NCBI GenBank assembly: GCA_026122225.1
Contig: JANEZZ010002067.1
Span: forward strand, 1,860,001-1,924,000
Direction: 5' to 3'
Length of the DNA: 64,000 nucleotides
Source: Heloderma charlesbogerti
Lineage: Eukaryota > Chordata > Lepidosauria > Squamata > Helodermatidae
Each line of letters starts with the position of its first letter. Position 1 is the first letter of the stretch. Position numbers and translations under genes: made by a program. Shown here piece by piece: positions 1-24,900 of this stretch. The notes beneath the pieces were generated by a model. The model was not told the origin of the DNA and did not search any database. It worked only from the letters and a program-made list of their open reading frames with translations.

Positions 1-1538
1 CAAAAGATGGGTGTTCAGTATACAAAAGTTTGAGAACCACGGGGCTAGTAAGCAATATCTTTAGGTCAGGCCCGTAAGGCCTTCTTTGCTTGCCATTTGA
101 GAAATTATCTGCTTCCATCTCTTACTTTACACTTGTCATGCCTCCTGCTACTGATCTCTGCACAGTTCTTACCTATGAACCTGCTCAAGCCCTGGCACTG
201 AGGGCTGAAGCTGATTCTTGGTGATTAGCTTCTCTTTCAAAACAGAGGTGCAGATGCATCCTGAATAAGAAATTGAAATTTGCACCATTCTGCTCCCCAG
301 ATAAGTCTTGTGCATCCTAAATTATACACCAGTGGGAAAGCACACCTTGTGAGATTCTCTGACACTGTGTCTAGCCTAAAGTTTTGTTTCTGGGAGAAGG
401 GTTCAAGTGTGAGGTCTTCAGGCAATACATGTGAATAAAGAATGGGGTTTTGTATCCCAAAATAAGCTTTGGGTCACCCCAAATGATACTGGCAGAATGC
501 ACCCATGAGATGCCCTGGCAACATTCTGTTTATCACAATTTTTCTTCTGGTTTTCATGCAATGTAGTCTCAGATGTAATGCCACCCACACCAGCCATGTC
601 CATTCTTTACAGGTACACCTATGAGAGGCCCTAACAAAAAGTGGTGGGCTGACAGTAGGGAAGTACAGATTTTGTTGAATCTGTTCCATCTGCATTTCAC
701 AGATTGTCAGGCATCTTTCATTTCACCATCTGCTCACTGATGGAATAAAATAGATGTTTTTTAGGGATGTACAAGAATTTACTTCCAGTTGAGGTAATGC
801 ATTAGCGCAAGTGTGCAATAGTGCAAATCCCCCCCCTTAAAAAAAAAAAAACCGTTTTGCAAGTCCACGGAATCTGCAGGACTCCAAAAAAAGCCAGTCT
901 GCTCTGGAATCCACAGGTCGGATTCATAGAAATCCAAACACGTTTGAATCTGCTGCAGACTTCTCCGATACCCCTAGTTGGCAGTATGGCAGGTTGGGAG
1001 ACGATGTCCCTCTCACGCACCCTTCTTTATGGTTGCCATCCTCCACTCCCAGGTTGGTACTGCTCCCTCCTTGTTCCTAGACACATGTTCCCTGATGATC
1101 TTCAGGGAGCAACCCCGCCCCCCATTTCCGTATTCACATATGTTGATTTGCTGGCACCACGCTTCAGAGCATCTGAAAATAAAATCTTGGACTGCGCACA
1201 ATGCAAACTCCTGATAGCAGAGATACACGATTTTGGATTGCCCATAGCTTATTTAAAGGTGTATAACCCACAGCTTCTTCTCAATATATATCTGACACAG
1301 TGGGCAGTAGTCCATAAAAGTTTGTACCAGCCTTCCCCAACCTGGGTTTCTCCAGATGGGGAATGCTGGGAGTTGTAGTCCAACACATCTGGAGAAACCC
1401 AGGTTGGGGAAGGCTGGTTTATACCAGAGTCATTCCGCTTCAGATTTTAAGATACCAGACACTCTTTTTGTTTTTACAATAGTCACAGTCAAAGGAGCTC
1501 TGTGGTCCTCCTCTTGCCCCCCCCCCCCGCACACTCAC
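1..1538 (-). other. ADAT2: ADAT2 intron 1 (partial)
   Basis: Inferred intron sequence downstream of ADAT2 exon 1. Apart from a palindromic element at 1328-1417 and an A-rich tract near 838-852, I recognise nothing in it. The open frames here have no family resemblance. Confidence 0.6.
1328..1417. repeat. Foldback MITE (family A)
   Basis: A 90-bp near-perfect palindrome. CCAGCCTTCCCCAACCTGG at the left end is mirrored by CCAGGTTGGGGAAGGCTGG at the right, around a short centre with GGGAGTTGTAGTCC. The same arms recur at 24.2, 26.2, 34.2, 36.0, 38.6 and 61.8 kb. Confidence 0.85.
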
Positions 1539-1610
1539 CATGTTTACAGCTTGGTCCATCCAGGCCTCGGTCTCCCCCGCGGGCACCACCCGCCTCCTCG
1601 CTGCCTCCAT
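1539..1610 (-). CDS. ADAT2: ADAT2 first coding exon (partial gene)
   Basis: First coding exon of the catalytic subunit of the ADAT2-ADAT3 tRNA adenosine deaminase, which converts wobble adenosine 34 to inosine. On the minus strand an ATG at 1610 opens 24 codons that end exactly at a consensus donor (GTGAGT from 1538). The peptide begins MEAARRR and contains GETEAWMDQAVNM, matching the start of ADAT2 (human begins MEA and has EETEKWMEEAMHM before its first intron). The exon ends in phase 0. The catalytic zinc motifs lie in later exons, which are beyond the left edge. The head-to-head position with PEX3 is the arrangement known in human, and that synteny makes the call secure despite the short length. 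No second exon was recognised in 1-1538, so that stretch is intron 1. Confidence 0.85.
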
Positions 1611-1867
1611 CTCTAAGGTGGAAACGCGTTACCACTGCCCCCCGGAACAAAGAGTGGAGGGCCGACGCTTCCGGAGGATCCGGATGGACGACGAACCGCG
1701 GCGAGGTGGGGGGACAGAAAGCAGGGAGGACGCCGCCGCGCTCTCCTTTGTCTGCCTTGCGTGATCGCCGCCTGGGACGAAGGGGGCGGGGCTTGACCCT
1801 GCGGCTGCTGCGCTGCGGCGACAGGCGAGCGAAGCAGGGGCCGGCTTGGGGCTCCGCTGCCGCCGGG
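1611..1867. promoter_or_regulatory. Bidirectional CpG-rich promoter between ADAT2 and PEX3
   Basis: Only 257 bp separate the two divergent start codons. The interval is very GC- and CpG-rich and has no obvious TATA box. A GC box (GGGGGCGGGG, about 1782-1791) is visible, as expected for an Sp1-type housekeeping promoter. The CpG-rich stretch spans roughly 1550-2180. Transcription start sites cannot be placed from sequence alone. Confidence 0.75.
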
Positions 1868-15098
<13,231 letters not shown>

Positions 15099-16150
15099 AC
15101 TGCACAGCAAGATGTACATCATCCAGCATTCTTTGTGCCCAATCATTGTGAATACTTCATTTAATAAGGAATCTCATGATCAGAATGGTGTAGGATTATT
15201 AGCCCTGCAAAAGAATGCATTAAAAAAAAAACTTCTAGTTTTTATACTGGGAGAGAGATTATAACACCTGATGTAAGTGAATTTTAGTCAAGAAAACCAT
15301 TGTGCTGTAAGTCTTTGCATTGAGGCAATCTCAGTTATGAGTAACTTGTTTACAAAAAGACAGCGTAAAGAGTCCAATGTCAGCAGTAAGGTTTAGAAGG
15401 TGCACCTCTCGCTCCAATTGTGCCGAGTGCAACAAAAACAGATGACAAGGTCAGGTTTCTGCCTCCCAGCAGACTGGAAGGGGTGTGTCTTTCCCAAGGG
15501 CAGTACTTTGCCTGTGAAATGAGCTTCCATTCACAAATGAGCTGTAACCAGGATCATGGTAGGACTGCCACAGAAAGGAAATAAATGAAACTACCCATGA
15601 CCAGGCTCTTCTCCCTTTGGCAGGGGCTTCTAGGTGAAACATCTCTCAGCACCAGTTAGGCAACAAGCATGACAGGATTTGGCCTATGTCCTCTCTCTAC
15701 AGCTGTTCAAGCTGTGATTGGTTTTGATCAATAGCTCACCATGCCTTCTACAATATGAAAAGGCGTTTGTTTGGGGGGGGGGGGGAGGCATAATCAGGCT
15801 TCCTTTTCTCCCAGCTGTCTCACCACCTTCCAGTCTCCTATCCCCAGTCAAAAAATGTGACTGCAGCATTGGGGTATATCGCCTTTTGTGCTTTAGGTTC
15901 TCTAGGTTTGGGTCACTGATACTGAATACATGTAGTGAGGATATGTTGTTCTCTGAACAATGCAACGTGGAATGCTTGATGTAATGTTTCAGAGTTGGAA
16001 TAGATTGTTTCTAGCAAATATTATGTTTACGCTGTTTATAAACAGCTACGGCTGTACACATTCATTTTGTAAATATTTTTAATTTGTATTAATTGGGGCC
16101 CTATGAAATACCTGAATCACAATAAACTATTTTAACAAAGATTGTGTGTG
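15099..16150 (+). other. PEX3: PEX3 3' UTR
   Basis: Sequence between the stop codon and the first strong poly(A) signal. It holds a G-run near 15773-15785 and no recognised repeat. The end is inferred from the AATAAA at 16121 and the TG-rich stretch that follows it. Confidence 0.65.
16121..16126 (+). terminator. PEX3: PEX3 poly(A) signal
   Basis: Canonical AATAAA followed about 20 bp later by a TG-rich element (TTGTGTGTG). This is the first strong plus-strand candidate after the PEX3 stop. Confidence 0.7.
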
Positions 16151-16551
16151 ATAGCTTTAAACAGCCAAAAGAATGTCCTGCTTTGTGTTTATGCAGTTTT
16201 GAACAGAGGAAAATAAGTTCTGAATTTGCGTTCTTACACAAAATAAATCCAAGTCCTTTCAACAACAAAAATGAAGTATTTAAGTAAACCTTTAGGCCCA
16301 GTATGCATGTCACAACAACCCACATTTTTTCTTAAATTGTGAGTGGTCATGAAGGAGGCAGCATACTGCTGCATACTGCCTGATTGCTCCCACTGCAGGC
16401 AGGAGAGGCTAAACAACCCAGGGACACTCTGTTCCTGGATTGTTCAACATTCTCTCTTGTCTCTTCCCCAACAAGCTAGAGAAACAATCTAGGGTTGTTT
16501 CTCTGGTTTGGTGGGGGAGAGAAAAGACAGAATTCTGGGTTTGGATGCAAT

Positions 16552-16592
16552 GCTAAACAACCCAGGGATGGAGTGTGCCTGGGTTGTTTAGC
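16552..16592. repeat. Perfect inverted repeat between PEX3 and FUCA2
   Basis: GCTAAACAACCCAGG and CCTGGGTTGTTTAGC, 15-bp perfect arms with an 11-bp loop. It is embedded in a larger foldback-like stretch (about 16300-16660) with repeated AACAACCC motifs. Confidence 0.8.
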
Positions 16593-16714
16593 TGCTCGTG
16601 CTTGCAGTGGGAACAATCATTACAATCCACAACTTAAACATGCAAACCTCAGTCTTGGTCCTGCTATACACCAGTTTTTTCCAGTTCAGTCACTAACACA
16701 GAGATAAGCAAACA

Positions 16715-16720
16715 TTTATT
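16715..16720 (-). terminator. FUCA2: Candidate FUCA2 poly(A) signal
   Basis: TTTATT on the plus strand is AATAAA on the minus strand. It is the only clear minus-strand candidate I found between the FUCA2 stop and PEX3. Use of this site would give a 3' UTR of about 2.2 kb. Confidence 0.4.
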
Positions 16721-18420
16721 TGTAAGGGCAGAAGACAACATTAGCTAGATTCCAACATTCAGCTGTCCTTATAGAACCTGTCCCTTTAGCTGTTTTAGAT
16801 AAACTATTACTACAGAAGTGTTCCATGTAGGCTTGTTTATACTATCAATGTTTAGATAATTTGTAAGAATACCCCATTTTTAAAAATCCCAAACTAAATT
16901 AGCCACCTGGAGAAGTATCTTAAGAATCCTATCAGTTTATGCAATTCTTAGTATTTGGCACTTATTAAGGCGATACAGGAGTGCCCCTTTAGTTAAGGTG
17001 AGTCACAAAAGAAAGGTTCTGCCATTATAAGCCTCAAAATTCCACTGTTTATAAAAATGACACCTGTTAAGCTAGTAAGGTGAAACTAAGCAGTCATGAT
17101 CTAGCTGATGTCTACATTTCTGCAAAAGTTCAAAGTGATCCACTAAAAATTGCTACAGGTCCAGCAAGTTAAGAGTGCTAAAAACGTACACATTGTACTT
17201 TTTACGCCAATCTGCGGCTCAGCATATCATATTTCATACTGTGGAGAAAACTACTGATGTAATTTATCCAGGTTTGTCAAGGAGATGTACTTTTCACTGG
17301 CTTGGTGAAATTCTGATCAGCGGTTCAAAAGTTGTAAAGGTGTTTCTCCCCCTGAAAGCCTATGGCAGCAACTGATGGCACAGTAATATCTGCCATGCTC
17401 AGTTCCACTCTGAAGCTAGACAGTTGCCAGCACGCCAGTGTTCTGAGAGGAATTCCAGTGTTCCTGTATCTTTCTGACAGTGGGGGAGAGGTAGCAGGAA
17501 ACTGTCAACTGGGATAAGTGTGAGGTAATTTTGAAGATTGAAGGAATCACTCTCCCTGATGAAGAGAGGAAAGGGTATGGGTACGTTGGAATCCTCTGCA
17601 AGCTTACTCAGAAGTAAGCCTTTTGGAACAGACAGGGACATTATCCATTTGTACACATCTATTCAAGTATAACTTCTTAGTGTTCTGTTTTTGGTGGGAT
17701 GGGGGCTCAGAACACTGCAATAATAAATTTCCTTTTGAAAAACTTGCTAATTTAAGACCAGAGTTAAAGCTATTTCATGTTGGCTCAAGAGCCACAAAGC
17801 CAGAAAACGAAACTAAGGCTGATGCCTTTAACAGGCATGCCCCATGATCAGTAATGATACTGTGCAATGTCACAAACTGTGCTTGCTTTCAAGCAACAAA
17901 AACACATGGGTGAACTCACAGGAAGATTCCTCTGTCAAAACAGTAAGGCTCATATGCTTCAAAAGGCAATATAGGACCAGGATAACATTGGGCATCTTTG
18001 CTGTCCTAGACACTCCATCCTCTCCACCTGGATCTGGGCTTGAAAGAGGTACATGGAAGGTAAGTTGTAAAAGGCATATTTTGTGACACTTCACAACATC
18101 ATTACTGGCTTTGTGGAGCTTGAGCCAACATGAAATATCCTTAAATCTGCAGGGTTTTTTTTATCATTGAATAAGTATTTATACTTAGAACACTGTAGGC
18201 CATTTCTAGCTACTCAACTAGGATCCAAATACAGATAAACAACTTCATATATAGTATTAAATCCCTTGAAGTGGAATTGGTAAAAACTGAGGTAATAAGA
18301 CTGAGTAAACATTACGGCCACAATCTAGCTAAATTTAGTCATAAATAAGTCCCATTGCAACCAAGAGAAGAAGCTAAATTCATTGTAATTAAGTGTTATT
18401 GCTTTAAGTAGGGCTAAAGC

Positions 18421-18500
18421 TGCAATCCTAAACACAGTTACCTGAGAACAAGTGCCACTGAACTCAATGAGACTTTTATATAGACAAGGACAGGATTGTG
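18421..18500. repeat. 84-bp foldback MITE (family B)
   Basis: Starts TGCAATCCTAAACACAGTTA and ends GACAGGATTGTG. Diverged copy in the inferred FUCA2 3' UTR. Confidence 0.7.
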
Positions 18501-18961
18501 CTGGTAAACATACCTAACTTTGGCTGGATCAGGGCTTTGCTTTAAACGTGACTATAAATCAATTTCAGACAAAATTCAGTGTGCTATGTTTGTTTTAAGA
18601 TATGGGAGAAAGAAGCTGTACCTAAAACTTCTGTCTGTAAAGTTCTCCCAAGCTGCGATCCTAACATTATGCATGTAGACTTCAACTTTTCTGCTTAGCC
18701 TGGCTTTCGTGAGCCTCTAGGATCAATACACACTTCATTTGTATTTCCTGCCCTGTCTTGTATTACATGCATTTTCACAGGACCTCATTTCCAAAGGTGT
18801 TAGAAAAGTCGACTAAGGATCAATGCATGAAATCTTTTCTATTTCAGAAATCCCTGTCCATTCCCCACCCCTCCGGACTCCAAAATAACCGCATAGTGAC
18901 TGAGCTCCAATTATCCATAAAAATACTATGGTGGGAATTCAAAAGAGAGGGATGTCTGTCA

Positions 18962-21900
18962 CTATTGCACATTAGTTAGCTGCAGAGTCCAGCCCCATTG
19001 ATATGGAAATTTACTAAATGGTAACTGAGGTGTAGCCACCCGCATTCCCTTTTCTCCCAAAGAAATCCATGGCAGTGGTTCTGCATATCCTAGAAGCGTC
19101 ACCTGAAATAGAAAGGGTATTATTAAATGTGAAGACTAGTTGAAAGAAACATTCAAATGAAACTGCAGCAGATTTTTATGTAACTCCAATAAAATACTGT
19201 CACACATGCCTCCCGCAAGTAATCATAGCTAGTCATTTCCCCTGAGCACACCTTAGAATGAGAGAGACATCGGAATAACCCCAGCCTCCTGATTCAGCTG
19301 CAGTCATACTTGGTTGTGTGCGACTAGGGGCCTTGAGGATGCACCAGTCAAATCCATTAAGTTCAATGTGGACTTGGTCAGTACTACCCAGATATGATGG
19401 CATATCTGCAGCAACTGTACATGTTGATTTACTCGCTGGGTCAGGATAGTATGAAAATAAGAGACCCAAGATGTAGCAGAGGCTGTTGTGTAATTCTGTG
19501 CGCATGAAGTGTTAAAAAACAACAACAACCAAAAAACAATTGATTTTTTCCCCTTGTCATTCTGAAGAGGATAAACAGGTCTGGTATTTCTTAAAGAAAA
19601 GATAGACCTTTCGTGCGTGTGTGCTATGACCATGAGAACTCAAGAACAAGTTGACAGATTTGAACCAAGTTCGGTAAGCAAGACTCTTCTAGCACAAAGA
19701 AGAACTGATTAGTTTTTGGCTGGAAAGCCATAATGAGATATGGGAGAAATTAGGCTTTATTCCAGTGAATTGGGGGGGGGGGATGCATATCTCTGGAATG
19801 AATGCTCCGACAGATATGAAATTTGGATATATAAAATCATTACTAAATCCTCAGTGTAAATTTTCACTGGAAATGTCCTACTGGAACGTGTCAAAAAACC
19901 CATATTCCAAACATAGTATAATGAGAACAAGAACCTTATTTTATAAATGATTGTTATATATGCAAGGCAGAATCTGGGTGAGGGGATGCTCCCACTGGAA
20001 CATTTCCTAGGATCCAAACCCATTGTGTTACCAAGGGAAATATTAATAAATTATCAACCATGTTATTTTTAAACTGTGAAATTACTTTAAAGGGTTTAAC
20101 TGTAAGCTTGTAGGATCAAAGTATAAGATTTCTGGGCAAGTAGAAAATACCATGGTTGAAGACATCACAAATGCTTTTTTATGAATGTAGTCTATCAGCC
20201 TGTGCATCTTAGTAATCAGACTCATTTATACCTGGCATGCCTGCATATCCTGCCAGTTTGGCACTGTTCGTTGTACCGTACATCAGTGGTCCCCAACCTT
20301 TTTGGCACCAGGGACCAGTCCAATTTTTCCGTGGACCGGGGGTGTGTGTGTGTTTTCCGCTGGCAGACTTCTGGCCGCTGGGATGCAAATGGCATCCCTA
20401 TTCTTTGCAGTAATCGGCTACGTAAAGATTTACGTAGCCTATTACTTGTAGAACAGGGACACACATTTGCGTCCCAGCGGCCAGAAGTCTGCCAGCGGCC
20501 GGAGCTGGCCAGGGCCAGTGAAGATTCCGGGGGTGGGAGAGGGACGGATCACCTCCCCCCACCCACAGACCCAAGGGAGGGCGTTTCACACACCCCTGCA
20601 GCCCAGTTGCTGACAGGCCACGGACCGGTCCCAGTCCGGGGGTTGGGGAATCCCTGCTGTACATGGTAGGCATGTATTCAGAGAACTGCATCTTCCATAA
20701 CCACATGCCTTCTTGCCATCAGCATTTGATCAGGAGTAAGATGGGATTGTGGTTGCTGGGGGATCAAGAAGCTACACTGATGTGTAACAGTCCTTCTCAT
20801 CCTTCTATCCATATGCATTTGGCAATAGAAAATATGGTTGTGGATCATCAGTATGGAGACAAAACATTGTTAAATAACTTGAGTGCATGCGCGCACGTGC
20901 GCATATATGTGGGAGAACCGGATCTGGGCAATCACATTGGGGCTGCATGCCAGAAGTAGAGCTGTCCTGCCCACTACTGGGATGCATCCCCTGACGTGCT
21001 TGACCAAGAACAAATTCAGCTATCAGGCTGAAAAAGCTCCCGCCACTCCTATTATAGAGTCTTTACACAACTCTCTCCAGAGCCCGAACTGCTTTATCAG
21101 AAGGAAGGTTTACTTCACGATCCAAAGTCTGAGACACACGAAGAATCTGTGGCTCAAAACAGAAATGTTTTGAAAATATGGGAACATTTTGAGCCTTATG
21201 TTGGTCACGCCATGGGTGAGCTCCTTCTAGTGAATATCTAAAATTCTGGGACTAAGAATCCCACAAATGTCTAGTAAAAGCTTGGAAATAGATCAGTAAA
21301 TGTAGATCATCCAATAGTGACTGTAACAATTCACTAATGCAACTTCATAACTTTAGACATTCACTAGTAGCACTCTCCTGATTTTGGACCTTCACTATAA
21401 TATTCACTACACTAATGGCATTGGAAGTAAGCAACACTGAAAGTATTTTTCATATAATAGTCCATCTTTTAAGACATTGTCTAACTTTTGAAGCTAGTCT
21501 GGGTTAAAGTTGGGACCTTTCACTCACTCTCAGGGTGTTCCTGAGGTTGGTTGGTGTCTCTGAAGACAGCTGGCCAGGCCAAAATGCCAGGTTTTGAGGG
21601 GGTCCTTCCTCAGACACTGAAGTGTCTGAGGAGACTGAAGAGGAGCACTGGCTGGAAAAAGGCAGAGACTTTGCCTGCCCTCTGGATCGCCCTGAGAGGA
21701 TCAGGGCAAGCCAGTGGGTAGTTGGCTGCCCTGGAGATACTGTCTGGTTGTTCTTTTCCAATGGCATCTGCTGCAGTGGGAGAGTGCTGCTAGGCACTGC
21801 TGCTCCTTTATCTGAGGCAGGGTATTCACCCCCCTTCATGGGAGGGCTGGCCCTGCCTCCTACCATGAGTAACTTGCTTCCTTTTGCTGTCTGGGAGTGC

Positions 21901-24900
21901 TTTAGTATACTTACTCTTTGCCCATAGGCAGCTCTGGCTCTCTTCTGGGGCCCAATAAAATTTAGGTTGCGTAGACTAAACTGTTAGAACTGTCAGATAT
22001 GGACAATCTTGCTTGGTGCAGAGTTCTTTCTAGCCCTGCAATTCTTCAATAGGAATTGTAGAGAAATAGTAAAAACAGGCAAATATCCCTTACCATTGTC
22101 ATCCCACTGATTCCTTTTGGTTCACCAAGCACTACAGTTCCCGAAGATGGCCAGTTAAGGAAAATGGCATACAAAATGTCTTCTTTCGGTTTGAATGTGT
22201 ACCTGGTGAAAATGAACAAGTAGATTATTAATACAGTTACTCATATCCGGCCTTTTAGGATACAAATCCTTCAATGAGGCTTGCAAGTAACTTCAAAATA
22301 TATTAATAAAATCACAACAAACAATGCCAACATATACAAAGTCTTCAAACTCCTTCCCACAGGGTAGGTAATGGTAGATGGCCCTGTGGGGGGAGAAGCA
22401 AACCAAGCTGGAAGAGGAACTGCCTTCTAGTGTTATCCTTGCCTACCTCCTCCGGAATCTCTCCTGGAATCCTTCCCACAGGGAAATTGATGGTAGGGGG
22501 CCCCGTGGGAGCAGCAGGAGGGGTAATGAAGTTCCGTTTTGTGATAAGCCAAATTACCTTCACAAACAAGCCGTCTGGAACCCTCACCAGCAGGTCTGCT
22601 TGGTAATTGTTACAAACACTGCACTCAAGGGAATGAAGAGACAAAGTTTTGAGGATGTTGAAAATACAGGTAGATAGTTTTATTCATAGACTCAGAGAAT
22701 AGTAGGGTTGGAAGGGGCCTACAAGACCATCGAGTCCAACCCCTATCCTTTGACATAGTTGCAGGATTCATCTTGGAGACAAACTTTTCAGAGAGGCATT
22801 TTTTAGAAATATTAACCAGAAGAAGGCCCAAATATATGGTACAGAGCTGAAATGTGTTGGGCTACTTCAATGAATAAACCTGTACAAATATATTTTCAAC
22901 ATCCTGAGACTTGGTCTCTTCAGTCTCTTGGGTATTTTGGATGTTCTCCAGTTTTGTTTGACACAAATACTACACACGCCAGATTTTCTAGTTTTAAAAT
23001 ACATATATTTTTCTGGAGAAAAGGAATACTCCTTACCAGCCTGTAGTTTAAAAGTACCAGTAGACTGAATGGAGAGCGAAGGACACAGGAGGCAAAAATA
23101 AAGCTTTACTAAATAGCAGGGGGCGGGAGAAGGAGATGTGGATCTGGAGTGCGGTGTGGAGGGAGGCTGTCTTCACCACTTGTCCATACCACAACCCATC
23201 TCCATGGCTACTACTACTACTTGTGTCAGGAATGAAACCTCCACTGGCAACAATGGAAGCTTTCCCCCGGGACAAGTAGCAGCCACAAGAGGGGGTTGAT
23301 CTGGATCAGGAGCAAAGAGTTAGGGTTTCTCTCCCCACACATCACAGTCAGTCCTGATCTGGTCCTGTCCACCCTGTCCCCTGCTCCCAATCATGTGGGA
23401 CATTCAAATGATTGTCTAGTTGAACCTAAAACATTATAAGGGGAAGGGACCTAACTGAGGCAAAACAAGTTGAACTGATCTAGCTTTAGAAAAGCTTTTA
23501 AAAACTCCAAGTAGCTTTAAAATCTAGCAGGTCCTAGCAGATGATAGGGGTCCTTGCAGACAATGGGCTGGTAATTTAGCAGGACCTTGCAATCCAACCT
23601 AACTTTAAAAAACCTTTAAAATGGATGATAAGCCCAAGAAAAAATACCATCAGGTAGTCTGCCGGGTGTATGGCAACCACTAATATTCTGACTCAGGAGG
23701 ACATTTGGATGAGAAACAGTATTCCTTTTCCTCCCCTCAGAACTAGCGTTGGTCTAAATTTTGCCTAAAGTAAGTGCAGGACAATATATAAGTCCGTTTT
23801 AGTAAATGGTTACCAAACCTGCCCAATGTAACAACAAGCCCTAATAGAAGCAGCTCTAACTATGAAAAACAAAATGCCCTGTACATCTCTCTCAGTACTT
23901 AGCTCCAAATCTGCACATCCACAACTGAATTTAATAGTCAGTGTACTTTTCTCGCTCATTTTGAATATTGTTTGTGAGAGAACAGTTCCCAGTGGTTTAT
24001 GCCCTTTGCATTCATTTAAGATCCAAGAAGACCCAAAGTCAGATATGGAACCAATTCATTTAAGGGATCATGTCTGGCACATCATCTTTGTAATCTTTAC
24101 AATCTTGTAAACCGCCCAGAGAGCTTTGGCTATTGGGTGGTATAGAAATTTAATTAATTAATTAATAAAATTATGCCGGCACAGCCCATTAAACCCAACT
24201 TCCTCAAGCTGGTGCCCTCCAGGTGTGTTGGACTGCCACTCCTATCAGCTCCAGCTAGCATGGCCAGGGGTCAGGTATGACAGCAGCACATCTGAAGGGC
24301 ACCAGGTTGGGGAAAGCTGCCTTAAATAACTATTACCTTTAAGCAACAGTACTGTGGAAGTTTAAAGCCCAGCCAAAATGAGAACCAGGAAATACTGACT
24401 ACTAATTTTCAGCTATTACATAATATTCAGATAAGTACCGACTTCAGCTTTCCCAAAAGAATCTCTCCTGCAGACATCAAAGTATAAAAAATCAAGTGGC
24501 ACTTGTGCAGTACAATTCCTTGCATGTTTACTCAGATGTCACACTATATTCAATGGGGCTTGCCTCCTAGGAAGGGTGTTTAGGGGTCCAGTCTAAGACT
24601 GCAACCCTATATAACCACTTACCTGATAGTAAGCTCCACTGAACTCAATGGAACTTACCCCTGCGCAGATCACACTGTTAATCATTTTAATTCTCCTCCA
24701 CTAAATATTGCCAAGTTCACTAAAGAACAACAAAAGTTATTTACTTTGGTGTAGTAGCTACTACTTTTTTTTGTTTCCTGGACTAACCATACTCCTGATG
24801 TGGTACTGTCATTCTGGGCTCTCCAAGGTTGAGTGCTGAAAATGGCTTCCCCATTCACTGCCAGCCAAGCCCCCATTTGCTTGAGGCGCTCTTCAAAAAT

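Noticed and set aside
821..1378. 185-codon open frame
   Set aside because: Runs through an A-rich tract and into a palindromic MITE; no family resemblance.
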